The notes under the pieces were generated by a model. The model saw nothing but the letters and a program-made list of their open reading frames with translations, was not told the DNA's origin and ran no database searches. This document shows, in pieces, positions 35,001-43,127 of a stretch of DNA of 64,000 nt. Every line of letters begins with the position of its first letter. Position 1 is the stretch's first letter. The translations under genes were made by a program, and so were the position numbers. The stretch comes from Nostoc sp. 'Lobaria pulmonaria (5183) cyanobiont' (lineage in GTDB: Bacteria; Cyanobacteriota; Cyanobacteriia; Cyanobacteriales; Nostocaceae). The DNA is taken from assembly GCF_002949795.1 (NCBI RefSeq), contig NZ_CP026692.1, positions 6,618,545 through 6,682,544 on the forward strand, in the 5' to 3' direction.

Positions 35001-35139
35001 AGAAAAACGTATCGAAACATTTGAACGTGATTTTATCTACCATAAATTACAGGAATTCGGAACATCGGCCTCATATTTAAATCCTTACGAACGTAAGCTT
35101 TTGGATCGTCTACTCTCAGACTATAACCCTCTGAATTAG
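32083..35139 (+). CDS. Membrane coiled-coil protein with degenerate tubulin-like N-terminus
   Basis: Start ATG 32083 (MPKPTILLALDPHS) is preferred over the upstream GTG-type start at 32062. The N-terminal 250 residues look like a decayed tubulin fold: the segment SVSNQFGRAVVFDIVRLI stands where the neighbour has AGGTGSGTFLD, followed by LLLLPGLF and AAYAFLKELDY, which parallel the neighbour. The GTP-binding glycines are lost. A long coiled coil (about 440-560), two membrane helices (about 570-625) and another coiled coil follow. It may anchor the tubulin-like protein to the membrane. The paralogy is inference by eye. Confidence 0.75.
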   Translation: MPKPTILLALDPHSAAFCAAIKRQLQELPADQTCLIQTYTLTWDSQTFGFSGELDQFADTSFDLAQTHSKQAYVSKIRTQFSEATGELQTALIELLKTASQSKEAIAAKRQGVKISSNHRIYLMLSVSNQFGRAVVFDIVRLIRWLFSKYFIDIPYSLEALLLLPGLFTQATTADYGAAYAFLKELDYKMTTGVVITGAQKAPPFDNCWLMDERIGGLKDNLPSYADALAGFLSVEPETNGLLIGAQKVRGKIPAYSSFGYGELFFAGETTINRLSAALAADIMMEQFLPKAEFTPEAIRKCLLDAKGFILSEDFSNAFLGLERDNGKPVWQDFNPRLEMRAGQAQEYGMELQRAYRQFENKELLSYKRTLENCCKQLQATLTTFLDRTINRYADATPRGLHEGARLLNILTFLYLELQTDAIGDQSQNLVTELRAAEAFIDSRLQVTIDKEATQKLLNQVVSLKLRQQQLQDILAERKSEEQLQELQTTQKQLETAIAEYRQALNAEIEQARQIRFMAIARAREQAEAAIVVAQNHLTAIENQLEKATDNLDELLTEENRFRSQYLIVYPTLVTGALLALLILTGIFSQSTLWLLLQKFWANLVTYLLWTAVTILTYLGIVWLKYSTNIRDRIQKVQKQIKRLESTIKATAVELRRSYNEQLKLEYDLYAQNLRVEALNYLIKTAKQRTETLRQTLADFSEIYNNLVTQRDRATTKFSEIRLTVLTDADIDAYYQSFLSTLPTEKFTQEQVSRSQSWKISAEEFQNQLMPFARQQFEQLGNLSIGEVLKQSDLIAANTATLRLNQLYDSANLLLRIQDIDANLNPTSQREITLWVGAKDKEQIFAFYSRFSRSLTVLVAENEQRLCILTRSLGFPAYFLSQIEYYRDCYERTQSEQIDEDENIPDLIPEEIGSGRELKLAYQTLLLAIVLGLLSQHSQGDYQFKGRLLGKDREQIALALATEFTLQELYGDLEKRIETFERDFIYHKLQEFGTSASYLNPYERKLLDRLLSDYNPLN

Positions 35140-36127
35140 GCATTCAATCACCTTTTTTACTTCTCTGGAAATTTAATATAGACCTAACTCAACCCCTAAA
35201 GGGCTTCCAGTAAAAAAATATCCCATCTCTGCGGGACGCTCCGCGAACGTAGGGGCACAGGACCTTGCATTGGTGTCAACTTAAGCTGAAAGCTATATTG
35301 GGTAGGTGTTTTACACATCACCTCACGCCCTCATCCCCTAACCCCTTCTCCCAAGGGAGAAGGGGAATTAAATCTCTGGCTCCCCTCTCACGGATGGGAG
35401 AGGGGCTGGGGGTGAGGGCAAAACGTTCTCACCAAGCGGGTTTCACGTTAAGTTAACACCAATGAATACCTTGTGCCTCCAGTCAGATATAGAGTCATAG
35501 ACTCAATGAATGCATTCCCAGTTTCAGACTGGGAATGAGAAAAGTCTTATCAAGCTAGGTTTTTAGGACTTGTGTGTACACCGTAGCTTTTTAAGAGGCA
35601 CTAAGAGTGCTCTTTAGACTATGCACCTTAACCGAACCGTATTGCTACCAATTCTGATTTCGACAATTGGTACAGGCGATCGTTGCTTGATTTTACAGTG
35701 ACTTGCTTGCTAATCAAAGGATGCTCTGGCACCAACATCACTTATGTGAACTCCTCCCTACTGAATTTGTGAACTTCTCCCTACGGAATCCTTACGTAAA
35801 TTCCAATTAAAAAACGCTCTTTTTTACTCAAGCTTTACAAGAAACTAGTGGATGCACGACTAGTATGAATATGTAACTAATTTACTGCACCCTAGATTTA
35901 ATAACTAAATTACTTATACGGTTATTACTTATATAAAGGTGTAGGGCTGGTAAATAAAATTTTGTCCTTAAATAGAAGATTTCTTCTGCATAAGACAGAA
36001 ACGGCTTGAGAATTTCCCAATTTGTCCATCATGCTTGCCTATATTTTACTCCTGCTCATTAGCAAGGGGTCAGTAAGCATGAAAAATTTACACTCTTAGC
36101 ATTATAAAATTAAAACCGATTAATTGT
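35140..36127. other. Intergenic region with MITE-like element and hairpins
   Basis: No gene is seen. It holds a MITE-like element (35251-35480, listed separately) and a strong hairpin at 35513-35537 (CATTCCCAGT, loop, ACTGGGAATG). AT-rich sequence follows up to the PEP-CTERM gene and probably contains its promoter. Confidence 0.6.
35251..35480. mobile_element. MITE-like element with terminal inverted repeats
   Basis: The left end reads GGCACAGGACCTTGCATTGG followed by TGTCAACTTAAGC, and the right end is its imperfect inverse (TTAAGTTAACACCAATG then CCTTGTGCC). Inside lies a second palindromic repeat, GCCCTCATCCCC...GGGGGTGAGGGC (about 35330-35420). No transposase is encoded. A second element with the same ends lies at 39371-39546. 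Confidence 0.6.
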
Positions 36128-36985
36128 ATGAAACAATACACCAAAGTTGTAAAGCGTTTTTTGACACTAGCTACTCCAGTGATCGCTACTTCGATATTGG
36201 CTACCTTACCGAGCCAAGCTGCTACCATTGCATATTCTGAGTCAAAATTCAACATCAACAACTTTAGTAGCAGCCCTTTAGATGTTAGGACTTTGACTGA
36301 TACTTTGACCAACACAATTAGCACAGGTGGTCAAGTAACTGCTGATGCTAATGCTGAGGCTAAATTTAATGTCGATGCAAACAACTCTGCCTCTAATTTG
36401 TCCTTCAGCCAAGCTCAAGGTCAGGGTGATGGCTATACAGGGTCGGCGGAAAGCTTGGCTGCGATTATCGGTTATGATTTTATAGTAGACAAAGAGTTTT
36501 CTTTTGATTTCAGTGGCTTATTTAACCTTAAAACATCCATTGATGATGCATCCACTGAACGTGCAAATGCTCGTGGAGAGTTCTTATATGAGTTATACGA
36601 CAGTGATACTGGTAATCTTTTGGACTCTTTCAAGATTTCTGGAAATTTATCAACTATAGGTAACAATGATGCTTTTGTATTTGAACCGAGTAGTAGCATA
36701 ACTCTTGATTCAAGTCAGACTTATATTGATAAATCTTTTGGCGGAACACAGGAATATGCTTTGACTAGCTTTAAGGGTAAATATTCCCGTACTTTCGATA
36801 AGTCAACTCGTTTAACTTTAATAGAATCTAAAAGTAATCAGGTGAGCGTATATACAGTCCCAGAACCCTCAACAATTCTAGGTTCGCTGTTTAGTTGCAC
36901 TATGTTTGGTGCTGTCTCAATACGCAAGCGTAAAAGAGCTTCTTCGGCTGCGTTGTTAGTTAATAAGGATTTAAGGTCTGTTTAG
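36128..36985 (+). CDS. PEP-CTERM sorting domain protein
   Basis: This exported protein of 285 residues has a signal peptide (ATPVIATSILATLPSQAAT), a beta-rich Ser/Thr/Asn-rich body, and the C-terminal tripartite signal VPEPSTILGSLFS, hydrophobic helix and basic RKRKRA. PEP-CTERM proteins are processed by an exosortase and are usually linked to exopolysaccharide or surface display. After the basic cluster about 16 extra residues follow, which is longer than usual. No exosortase gene is in the window. Confidence 0.9.
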   Translation: MKQYTKVVKRFLTLATPVIATSILATLPSQAATIAYSESKFNINNFSSSPLDVRTLTDTLTNTISTGGQVTADANAEAKFNVDANNSASNLSFSQAQGQGDGYTGSAESLAAIIGYDFIVDKEFSFDFSGLFNLKTSIDDASTERANARGEFLYELYDSDTGNLLDSFKISGNLSTIGNNDAFVFEPSSSITLDSSQTYIDKSFGGTQEYALTSFKGKYSRTFDKSTRLTLIESKSNQVSVYTVPEPSTILGSLFSCTMFGAVSIRKRKRASSAALLVNKDLRSV

Positions 36986-38251
36986 TATGTTTGCACTGAG
37001 GAAAGTTCAGGTGATGGATAGCGAAAGCAAAGTCACATTAATCCATCGTAAGAGTGAACTGGCGAAAAGAGACTGATAAGCCAGACCAAAACTACTCTAT
37101 TCTCTGTACTTTTGGCTAATGTCGCTCTGCACAGTCTAGAAACCATAATATAGCGGTTCCCATTCAGATGTGTTACACCAACTTTATATCACAAGTGTAA
37201 GGGTATGGCAAGCCATACCATTACGGGTGTAACTTACATAAACGAGAACTGCTATAAAAAGCGTCTTCCCTGAAAAATAAAAATTAAGGGGAAATGGCAT
37301 TTATGGAAACCCCAAGTCATTAGGTATGCAAATAATTTTGTGATTTTGCACCGTGACAGGAAGCATTAAAGAAATGCAAATAAATAGCTATAACAATGAA
37401 ATTGTCATCTCCAAGGGATTAAAGTGCGGACTTAATCCTCATCGATTACCCTGTAGAAGCCAGTCATCCCTTGATTATTTAGTTTCGACTGAATGAATCG
37501 CGCTTTCTAGATGTGTTTTCGTCCCTATTAATTACACAAACACACTTACAAACGTGTGTTCTAGTGGATAGTGTAATCTTGACAATTTCACTGCAACTAA
37601 GTAAGTAGGTCAAATTAAATATAAAACCCACCCTGCCTCCGGCTTCCCTCTCCTTGCTAAGGAGAGGGATTGAGGGTGAGGTTTGATCTTATGTTTAATT
37701 ACGCCTACCTACTTATAAGCATTTCTGGCTTGTATATTATGGGTTTAACGCAACCATGACTTAAAAAAACTTTCCCCAAATACTCAACTCAAGTACGGAA
37801 CTGATACCAAGATACTGTGGATATGGTTTTAAACCCAGAGTACCCTTTTTACAGTTGTCATAAAACCGATAGATAGAAGACCATGCTCGTTCTGCACTGG
37901 CAAGTCTTGCCATTGAGTTAAATTCATTAGCAAATGAAAAGTTAGCTGCAAATACAGCAGAATCAATTCAATATTGATGCAGATCGTTTTTAGCTGTATT
38001 TTTAACATTCATCCATAGCAAAATACAGCCATTTCAAATGAGATTGCATTATCTACTGCTGTTATCTGGGCTGACTTTTCAGAAGCTTTGAACTTAAAAA
38101 CAAGCATGGTCAGTGAGCAACGCCGAAGTGTCGCTTTTACCTACTGTCTTATACTGATATATGTGGTATAAGATAGAGGTATAAAAATATTCCTAACAAG
38201 CTTTTATGGGCGATGTCCATAAAAGCTTCCTACAATCTGGTTATGACAGCT
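36986..38251. other. Intergenic region, palindromic repeat, no gene seen
   Basis: This stretch of almost 1.3 kb has no open frame I can support. Positions 37624-37684 contain a palindromic repeat of the CCCACCCTG...GAGGGTGAGG type with an inner hairpin CCCTCTCC/GGAGAGGG, related to repeats at 46768-46838 and 55711-55797. Confidence 0.6.
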
Positions 38252-38500
38252 TTAGGAAACTGTTGCCGATGTATTGGTAGATGCAATAGCCTTATCACCA
38301 TCAGTAATAGCGCCAGCAAGAGCGCCAGCAAGAGCACCAGCAAGAGTACCTTCAATAGTATATTTGCCTACTTTATAACTGCTCTTGTTAGCAGTAGAAT
38401 AACTACGTGCGTAAGCAGATGCAACTCCCCCTTGTACTTGACTAAGATCGGAAACTTCATCTTCACAAAAACTGAGATCGGAAATTCTTAATTGTTCCAT
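38252..38500 (-). CDS. Double-glycine leader peptide (bacteriocin-like precursor)
   Basis: The 82-residue protein starts MEQLRISDLSFCEDEVSDLS and has a double-glycine site VQGG, after which the core begins VASAYARSYSTANKSS. The core is rich in Ala, Gly and Ser and has a repeated GALAGALAGA stretch. Such leaders direct export and cleavage by C39-peptidase ABC transporters. It is paired with a related peptide at 38608 on the same strand; no transporter is near. Assignment rests on leader and composition only. Confidence 0.65.
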   Translation of the reverse strand: MEQLRISDLSFCEDEVSDLSQVQGGVASAYARSYSTANKSSYKVGKYTIEGTLAGALAGALAGAITDGDKAIASTNTSATVS

Positions 38501-38528
38501 AAAAAAGCTCTCTTTGAAAAACGAATGT

Positions 38529-38560
38529 ATTGCTGAAAGTTTTTGAGAACTTTCAGCAAT
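38529..38560. repeat. Perfect inverted repeat between the two leader-peptide genes
   Basis: ATTGCTGAAAGTT and AACTTTCAGCAAT enclose a 6-base loop. It lies between the two peptide genes. A T run follows only in the plus direction, so for the peptide transcript (minus strand) it is more likely an mRNA-stabilising or processing stem than a terminator. Confidence 0.55.
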
Positions 38561-38607
38561 TTTTCTATCTAAAATGCACTGTAGTACATTATAGGACTAA
38601 GGCATAT

Positions 38608-38814
38608 TTAGCCGGCAGCAGAACTAGATGAACCGGTACTAGCAGATAGGCTGTATTTCTTGGAGACAGCAACGGTGCTAGTGGCAATGCTGGTGATAGC
38701 GATGTTTTTACCAAAAGCGTATGCTTTTGAATTAGCATCTGCAAAAGCTATTCCACCTTGAACATTCTCATTTTCAAGAACGGTTTCTACATGAGAAAGA
38801 TCATTGATAATCAT
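38608..38814 (-). CDS. Double-glycine leader peptide 2
   Basis: The 68-residue protein starts MIINDLSHVETVLENENVQGG, and after the GG site the core reads IAFADANSKAYAFGKN, followed by Ser/Ala/Thr-rich sequence. The leader has the same plan as the peptide at 38252 (acidic helix, VQGG). AGGAAAG lies at a suitable distance before the ATG. The two peptides probably form one transcription unit. The core has no Cys, so disulfides or lanthionines are excluded. Confidence 0.65.
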   Translation of the reverse strand: MIINDLSHVETVLENENVQGGIAFADANSKAYAFGKNIAITSIATSTVAVSKKYSLSASTGSSSSAAG

Positions 38815-39770
38815 GATTTTACTTTCCTAAGAATTAGTAAGGTCAACTTGTTTGTTGTCGTGCCACTACAACTTGTTTTTTAGTGACATACAAACAATAG
38901 CACTATTAGAATTCCATGAATAGTAGTTTTACGTAAATTTTCTCTTAAAAAATAAAAAACATTCTATTATCAAGTTATTTACAGTATTTATTCTTCGTAA
39001 ATTATTTGAAGAGTACTTTGCTATCTATTATCAAGCTACTTCCAAACTTTAGTATTTAGAGATTGTTTTAAAAGTGTTTTGATATGACTTTAGGGATTTT
39101 TAATCCCCCTAAACTCTAGGGCTGTTTCATTCGATCTATTAAGGATATTGTCAACAACATAGGCAATAAATTTGGGGAAGTTAGTAATCGAAAAATTACT
39201 ATCTCAAAGAGTCAATTTCAGTGCGTTGGCGAAACCTTGCTGGAGGCATCACCAATTTTCTGGTGCAATCAGATTTTTTATTCACCTGATTTATTTGCTT
39301 GAAACGCTTGTAAATCAGCACATTTTAGGCAATGAAACAGCCTTGCCCTAATCCGTCAGGGGTGTTTCATGGCCTTCATTGGTATCAGTCAACTTAAGCT
39401 AACTAAAATTCCTTTAAAATCTCATTGCCTATCGGAGACTGGAAATGCTGCCTCCCATTAGGCATTCCCAGTTTCCGATAGAGAGCGAGATAATCTGCTA
39501 AAAGCTTTAACCTTAAGTTGACACCAATGCAAGTCCTTGCGCCTCTACAAATCTAGAAATAATTTGGGATAATTTATTTTTGCAAGTTCCTAAAAGAGAA
39601 GGATAGTAAGATTCAAAGCCTCTCTTGTTTTAGGAGAGACGTTGCAAATAGGTCTAAGGATAGATTGACAATATATTTGTTCGTTGAATATATCCTGCCT
39701 TCATAGCAAACTGGTTATAATTATCTTCCATCTCCTTCGGAAATGAAATTCTCGTTTACACAGTATTTAT
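38815..39770. other. Intergenic region with a second MITE-like element
   Basis: No gene is seen. It contains a MITE-like element at 39371-39546 and AT-rich sequence. A relic of a GAGAGG-type repeat (about 39595-39645) resembles the one at 55750. The promoter of the DUF2256/asparaginase pair probably lies in the last 100 bases. Confidence 0.55.
39371..39546. mobile_element. MITE-like element 2
   Basis: The ends CATTGGTATCAGTCAACTTA and CTTAAGTTGACACCAATG are inverted copies of each other and match the ends of the element at 35251-35480; the right outer flank CAAGTCCTTGCGCC extends the match. The centre is a different hairpin (TATCGGAGACTGG...CCAGTTTCCGATA), whose CATTCCCAGT part also occurs at 35513. 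No transposase is encoded. Confidence 0.6.
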
Positions 39771-39965
39771 ATGGGACGTGTTCGTTCTAAATCTGACCTA
39801 CCTACAAAAATCTGTCCGGTATGTCAACGTCCTTTCACATGGCGTAAAAAGTGGCAAGATTGCTGGGACGATGTGAAATATTGCTCAGAACGTTGTCGTC
39901 GTCGCCGTTCTGAAGCTCAAAATGAAACCAACCGCAATACAGACGCAAATAGCGCAAGAGATTAA
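39771..39965 (+). CDS. DUF2256 zinc-ribbon protein
   Basis: This 64-residue protein has the DUF2256 pattern KICPVCQRPFTWRKKWQDCW, then VKYCSERCRRRR, with four cysteines in two CxxC/CxxxC pairs that can hold zinc. The function is unknown. Its stop codon overlaps the start of the next gene (TAATG), so the two are translationally coupled. Confidence 0.9.
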   Translation: MGRVRSKSDLPTKICPVCQRPFTWRKKWQDCWDDVKYCSERCRRRRSEAQNETNRNTDANSARD

Positions 39966-40918
39966 TGGAGTTACAGGTGCAACCTAAATTAATTATTCAT
40001 GGAGGGGCTGGTAGTTCTCTCCACGGTAAAGGCGGATTAGAGGCGGTGCGCCGATCGCTGCATACAGTAATAGAAGAAATTTATTCTCTACTATTGTCAG
40101 GAGCAACTGCCTCAGAGGCTGTGGTGCAGGGTTGCCAAATGCTCGAAGACAACCCCCGCTTTAATGCTGGTACTGGTTCAGTATTGCAATCTGATGGACA
40201 AATTCGTATGAGTGCTTCCCTGATGGATGGTGCATCAGGGCGGTTTAGTGGTGTGATTAATATCTCGCGGGTGAAAAATCCTATTGATTTAGCGCAATTT
40301 TTACAAAGCTCGCCAGACCGAGTGCTATCAGATTTCGGATCGGCTGAGTTGGCGCGGGAAATGCAAATTCCCAGCTATAACGCTTTAACTGATTTGCGGT
40401 TACAAGAGTGGATACAAGAGCGCCAGGATAATTTTAAAAGCACAATGGCTGGCGTGGTAGCAGAACCCGAACTGCTAGAAACTAGCAATGCCGGACGCGG
40501 TACTATCGGTATAGTAGCTTTAGATGCATCTGGTAAGCTAGCGGCTGGCACTTCGACTGGTGGTAAAGGATTTGAGCGGATTGGCAGGGTAAGTGATTCG
40601 GCGATGCCAGCAGGTAATTATGCTACTAGTAATGCTGGTGTTAGCTGTACTGGCATTGGCGAAGATATCATCGATGAGTGTTTAGCTGCACGGATTGTAG
40701 TGCGTGTCACTGATGGGATGTCATTGAAGGAGGCCATGCAGCGATCCTTTGCGGAAGCGCACGAGAACAAACGCGATTTGGGAGCGATCGCCTTAGATGC
40801 TAGTGGAGCGATCGCTTGGGGAAAAACTAGCGAAATCTTACTCGCTGCCTACCACAACGGCGAAAAAATTGGCGACACCTTGGAATGGACTGGTAACGAA
40901 CTGATCGGCTATTGTTGA
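39965..40918 (+). CDS. iaaA: Isoaspartyl peptidase / L-asparaginase (plant type)
   Basis: This Ntn-hydrolase of 317 residues cleaves isoaspartyl dipeptides and asparagine after self-cleavage. The N-terminal PKLIIHGGAGS, the substrate region NPRFNAGTGSVLQ, the nucleophile threonine in NAGRGTIGIVALD, and GTSTGGKGFERIGRVSDS with GIGEDII are all present. The mature beta subunit would start at that Thr. It is coupled to DUF2256 by a TAATG overlap. Gene symbol follows the E. coli enzyme. Confidence 0.93.
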   Translation: MELQVQPKLIIHGGAGSSLHGKGGLEAVRRSLHTVIEEIYSLLLSGATASEAVVQGCQMLEDNPRFNAGTGSVLQSDGQIRMSASLMDGASGRFSGVINISRVKNPIDLAQFLQSSPDRVLSDFGSAELAREMQIPSYNALTDLRLQEWIQERQDNFKSTMAGVVAEPELLETSNAGRGTIGIVALDASGKLAAGTSTGGKGFERIGRVSDSAMPAGNYATSNAGVSCTGIGEDIIDECLAARIVVRVTDGMSLKEAMQRSFAEAHENKRDLGAIALDASGAIAWGKTSEILLAAYHNGEKIGDTLEWTGNELIGYC

Positions 40919-41332
40919 ATCAGTTTCAGCGCTTCGGCTAAAGTTTCTTGCTGGTCAACTATTGCAGCTAATTCTTGGGCTTCATAACGCCCCTTAAAAG
41001 CTTCTAGCGCCGCTCGTTTCAGTGCCACTTGATATCCTTGTTCCAGAATATCCATTAATTCTGCCTGATTCAAGTAAAAACCACCGGATTTGCGGCGCTT
41101 ATTTATTTTGTTGATTTCACGTACTATATTTTCTATCGAAACATCCCAAGAGCGAGTAGAACGTTTTTCGGCCTTTTGTTTAATTAAATGGATGAGCAGA
41201 ATTACACCATAATCTATCAATTTTATTGATTTTGTCACCGAGGCTCATTTCTTCTAACTCATCCACCAACAGCAGCGCCTCATGAATTTTGCCTTGTTTT
41301 AGAAGTTGCCTAAGTTCTAGCAGTTCTTCCAT
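40909..41332 (-). pseudogene. DUF29-like protein, frameshifted
   Basis: The start ATG at 41332 gives MEELLELRQLLKQGKIHEAL and continues LLLVDELEEMSLGDKINKI; the frame then leaves the family pattern near 41215. The next frame, read from a GTG at 41238, supplies the rest: YGVILLIHLIKQKAEKRSTR and SWDVSIENIVREINKINKRR through to the end at 40909. One base too many or too few around AGATTATGG explains it. The family resemblance to DUF29-type cyanobacterial proteins is from memory. Its 3' end overlaps the asparaginase gene by 10 bases (convergent). Confidence 0.6.
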
Positions 41333-41525
41333 CTTCTGTAATTAGTCGATCTTGGACTTCAGAGGAGTCAGATGTCTCAAAAAATAATTCCAATGCCTCA
41401 ATTAAATTATTGTGTGCTTCTTCAATAGTGTCACCTTGGCTAGGAATATCTAATTCTGCACAAAGCGATACATAGCCCTTTTCCTGATGCTCAATAATCG
41501 CGGTAAGTTATTTTGTTTTCCTCAT
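41310..41525 (-). pseudogene. HicB-type antitoxin, interrupted near its start
   Basis: The minus strand reads TAIIEHQEKGYVSLCAELDI and then PSQGDTIEEAHNNLIEALEL, the HicB fold with its conserved LDIxSQGDTxEEA motif. The ATG at 41523-41525 is followed after four codons (RKTK) by a TAA at 41508-41510, so the normal start region is broken. No HicA toxin gene is adjacent. The 3' end overlaps the start of the DUF29-like gene. The ORF is not covered by a standard start, so expression is doubtful. Confidence 0.6.
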
Positions 41526-41575
41526 CTTTTACCTTTAGTTTAATCAGCTAATCTGATGATTTAATTATCGCTTTA

Positions 41576-42925
41576 TTAGCTCTTCTTGCGCCAAGCAGGT
41601 TTCACCACCTGACGACTACGGGCAATTACCAGAGAATCATCAGGCACATCTTCTGTCACAGTAGAACCAGCTGCGATATAGACATCATCTCCCAAAGTGA
41701 GTGGAGCTACTAAAACGCTATTGGCCCCAGTTTTTGTGCGATCGCCTATTTTGGTGCGATGTTTCTTCACGCCGTCATAGTTGGCAGTAATTGTACCAGC
41801 ACCAATATTCACCTGATTTCCGACAACAGTATCGCCTATATATGACAAATGTGCTGCATTGGTGCGATCGCCTAATTGCGTATTTTTCAATTCCACAAAA
41901 TTCCCCACACGGCAACCAGCACCGACCTGTACCTGACCGCGCAAATGAGTATAAGGGCCAATTCGGCTTCCGGCCTGGACGGTGCTATTTATGACTACTG
42001 AATATTGCACTGTGACATTTTCACTTAACTGACTATTTTCAATTAAACTCCCCGGTCCAATGTGACTTCCTGTTTGGATCACTGTATTTCCCCGCAGGTG
42101 AGTTTGCGGTTCAATAATTACATCCGCCTGCAATTCCACTGTTTCATCAATGGTGATGCTTGTGGGGTCGATGAGGGTGACACCCGCCAGCATCCATTTT
42201 TCCTTGACTCGTTTTTGCAAAATTTCGGATGCTGTTGCTAGTTGCAGGCGATCGTTGATGCCGAGAATTTCTTGGTAATCTTCCACATCCACTGCCATTA
42301 CTTGTCCCACCTGAGTCACGGCATCGGTAAGATAGTATTCTTTTTGGGCATTGTTTGCCTGGAGGTGGGGAAGTACCTTTGCCAAATCTGTCCAGCAAAA
42401 GCAGTAAACTCCAGCGTTAATCCGCTGATTCTGTCTTTGAGTAGCCGTACAATCCTTGTGTTCGACCATTTGCTGCACAATATTTTCATCGTTACAAAAA
42501 ACGCGCCCGTAGCCTGTGGGGTCGGGTAAGTGGGAGGTGAGAATAGTGGCAGCGTTTTGATTTCGGGTGTGAGTTTGTAACATCTGCTTAAGAGTTTCGC
42601 TACGTATTAACGGTAAATCGCCGTTAAGTACCAGCAAATCTCCAGTGTAATTTTCCAAGTGAGGAAGTAATTGCTGGATAGCATGACCCGTCCCCAATTG
42701 CACAGTCTGTTCGACAAACTCCAAACTGGGAATTGAATGCATGGCGGCTTGCACTTCTTCGGATTGATATCCCACAATCACGATTCGCCGTGAGGGCGAA
42801 AGTGGTTCTACACTTTCGAGAACTCTCTCTACTAGCGATCGCCCACCCAAAGAATGTAAAACCTTGGGTAAGCGTGATTTCATCCGTGTGCCGCGTCCTG
42901 CCGCTAGAATTGCTACAACTACCAT
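41576..42925 (-). CDS. glmU: Bifunctional GlmU (GlcN-1-P acetyltransferase / GlcNAc-1-P uridyltransferase)
   Basis: This makes UDP-GlcNAc for cell wall and lipopolysaccharide. The N-terminal pyrophosphorylase domain begins VVVAILAAGRGTRMKSRLPK, with VLNGDLPLI. The C-terminal left-handed beta-helix has many hexapeptide repeats (VIIEPQTHLRGN, IGPGSLIENS) and NYDGVKKHRTKIGD, with the acetyltransferase catalytic His region. Length (449) is normal. It stands alone. Confidence 0.97.
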   Translation of the reverse strand: MVVVAILAAGRGTRMKSRLPKVLHSLGGRSLVERVLESVEPLSPSRRIVIVGYQSEEVQAAMHSIPSLEFVEQTVQLGTGHAIQQLLPHLENYTGDLLVLNGDLPLIRSETLKQMLQTHTRNQNAATILTSHLPDPTGYGRVFCNDENIVQQMVEHKDCTATQRQNQRINAGVYCFCWTDLAKVLPHLQANNAQKEYYLTDAVTQVGQVMAVDVEDYQEILGINDRLQLATASEILQKRVKEKWMLAGVTLIDPTSITIDETVELQADVIIEPQTHLRGNTVIQTGSHIGPGSLIENSQLSENVTVQYSVVINSTVQAGSRIGPYTHLRGQVQVGAGCRVGNFVELKNTQLGDRTNAAHLSYIGDTVVGNQVNIGAGTITANYDGVKKHRTKIGDRTKTGANSVLVAPLTLGDDVYIAAGSTVTEDVPDDSLVIARSRQVVKPAWRKKS

Positions 42926-43127
42926 AATTAGCTATCAGCTATCAGTGAAATTGTGATTAATGCTGTTGGTACTTTAAATCTCGGCTCAAATCATACCAGC
43001 TAATTATAGAAGACTGAAAATATCAAAGGAGTCAGAATTCAGGAGTCGGTATAATTTCACTCTTCAAAAGCAAAGATTATCATAATACCAATTAGCGTTC
43101 ATTACAGCAGCTACAAATCATTACCCC

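Noticed and set aside
38213..38491. 92-residue plus-strand protein
   Set aside because: It is the opposite strand of the leader peptide gene; composition is repeated SASKS without any family resemblance.
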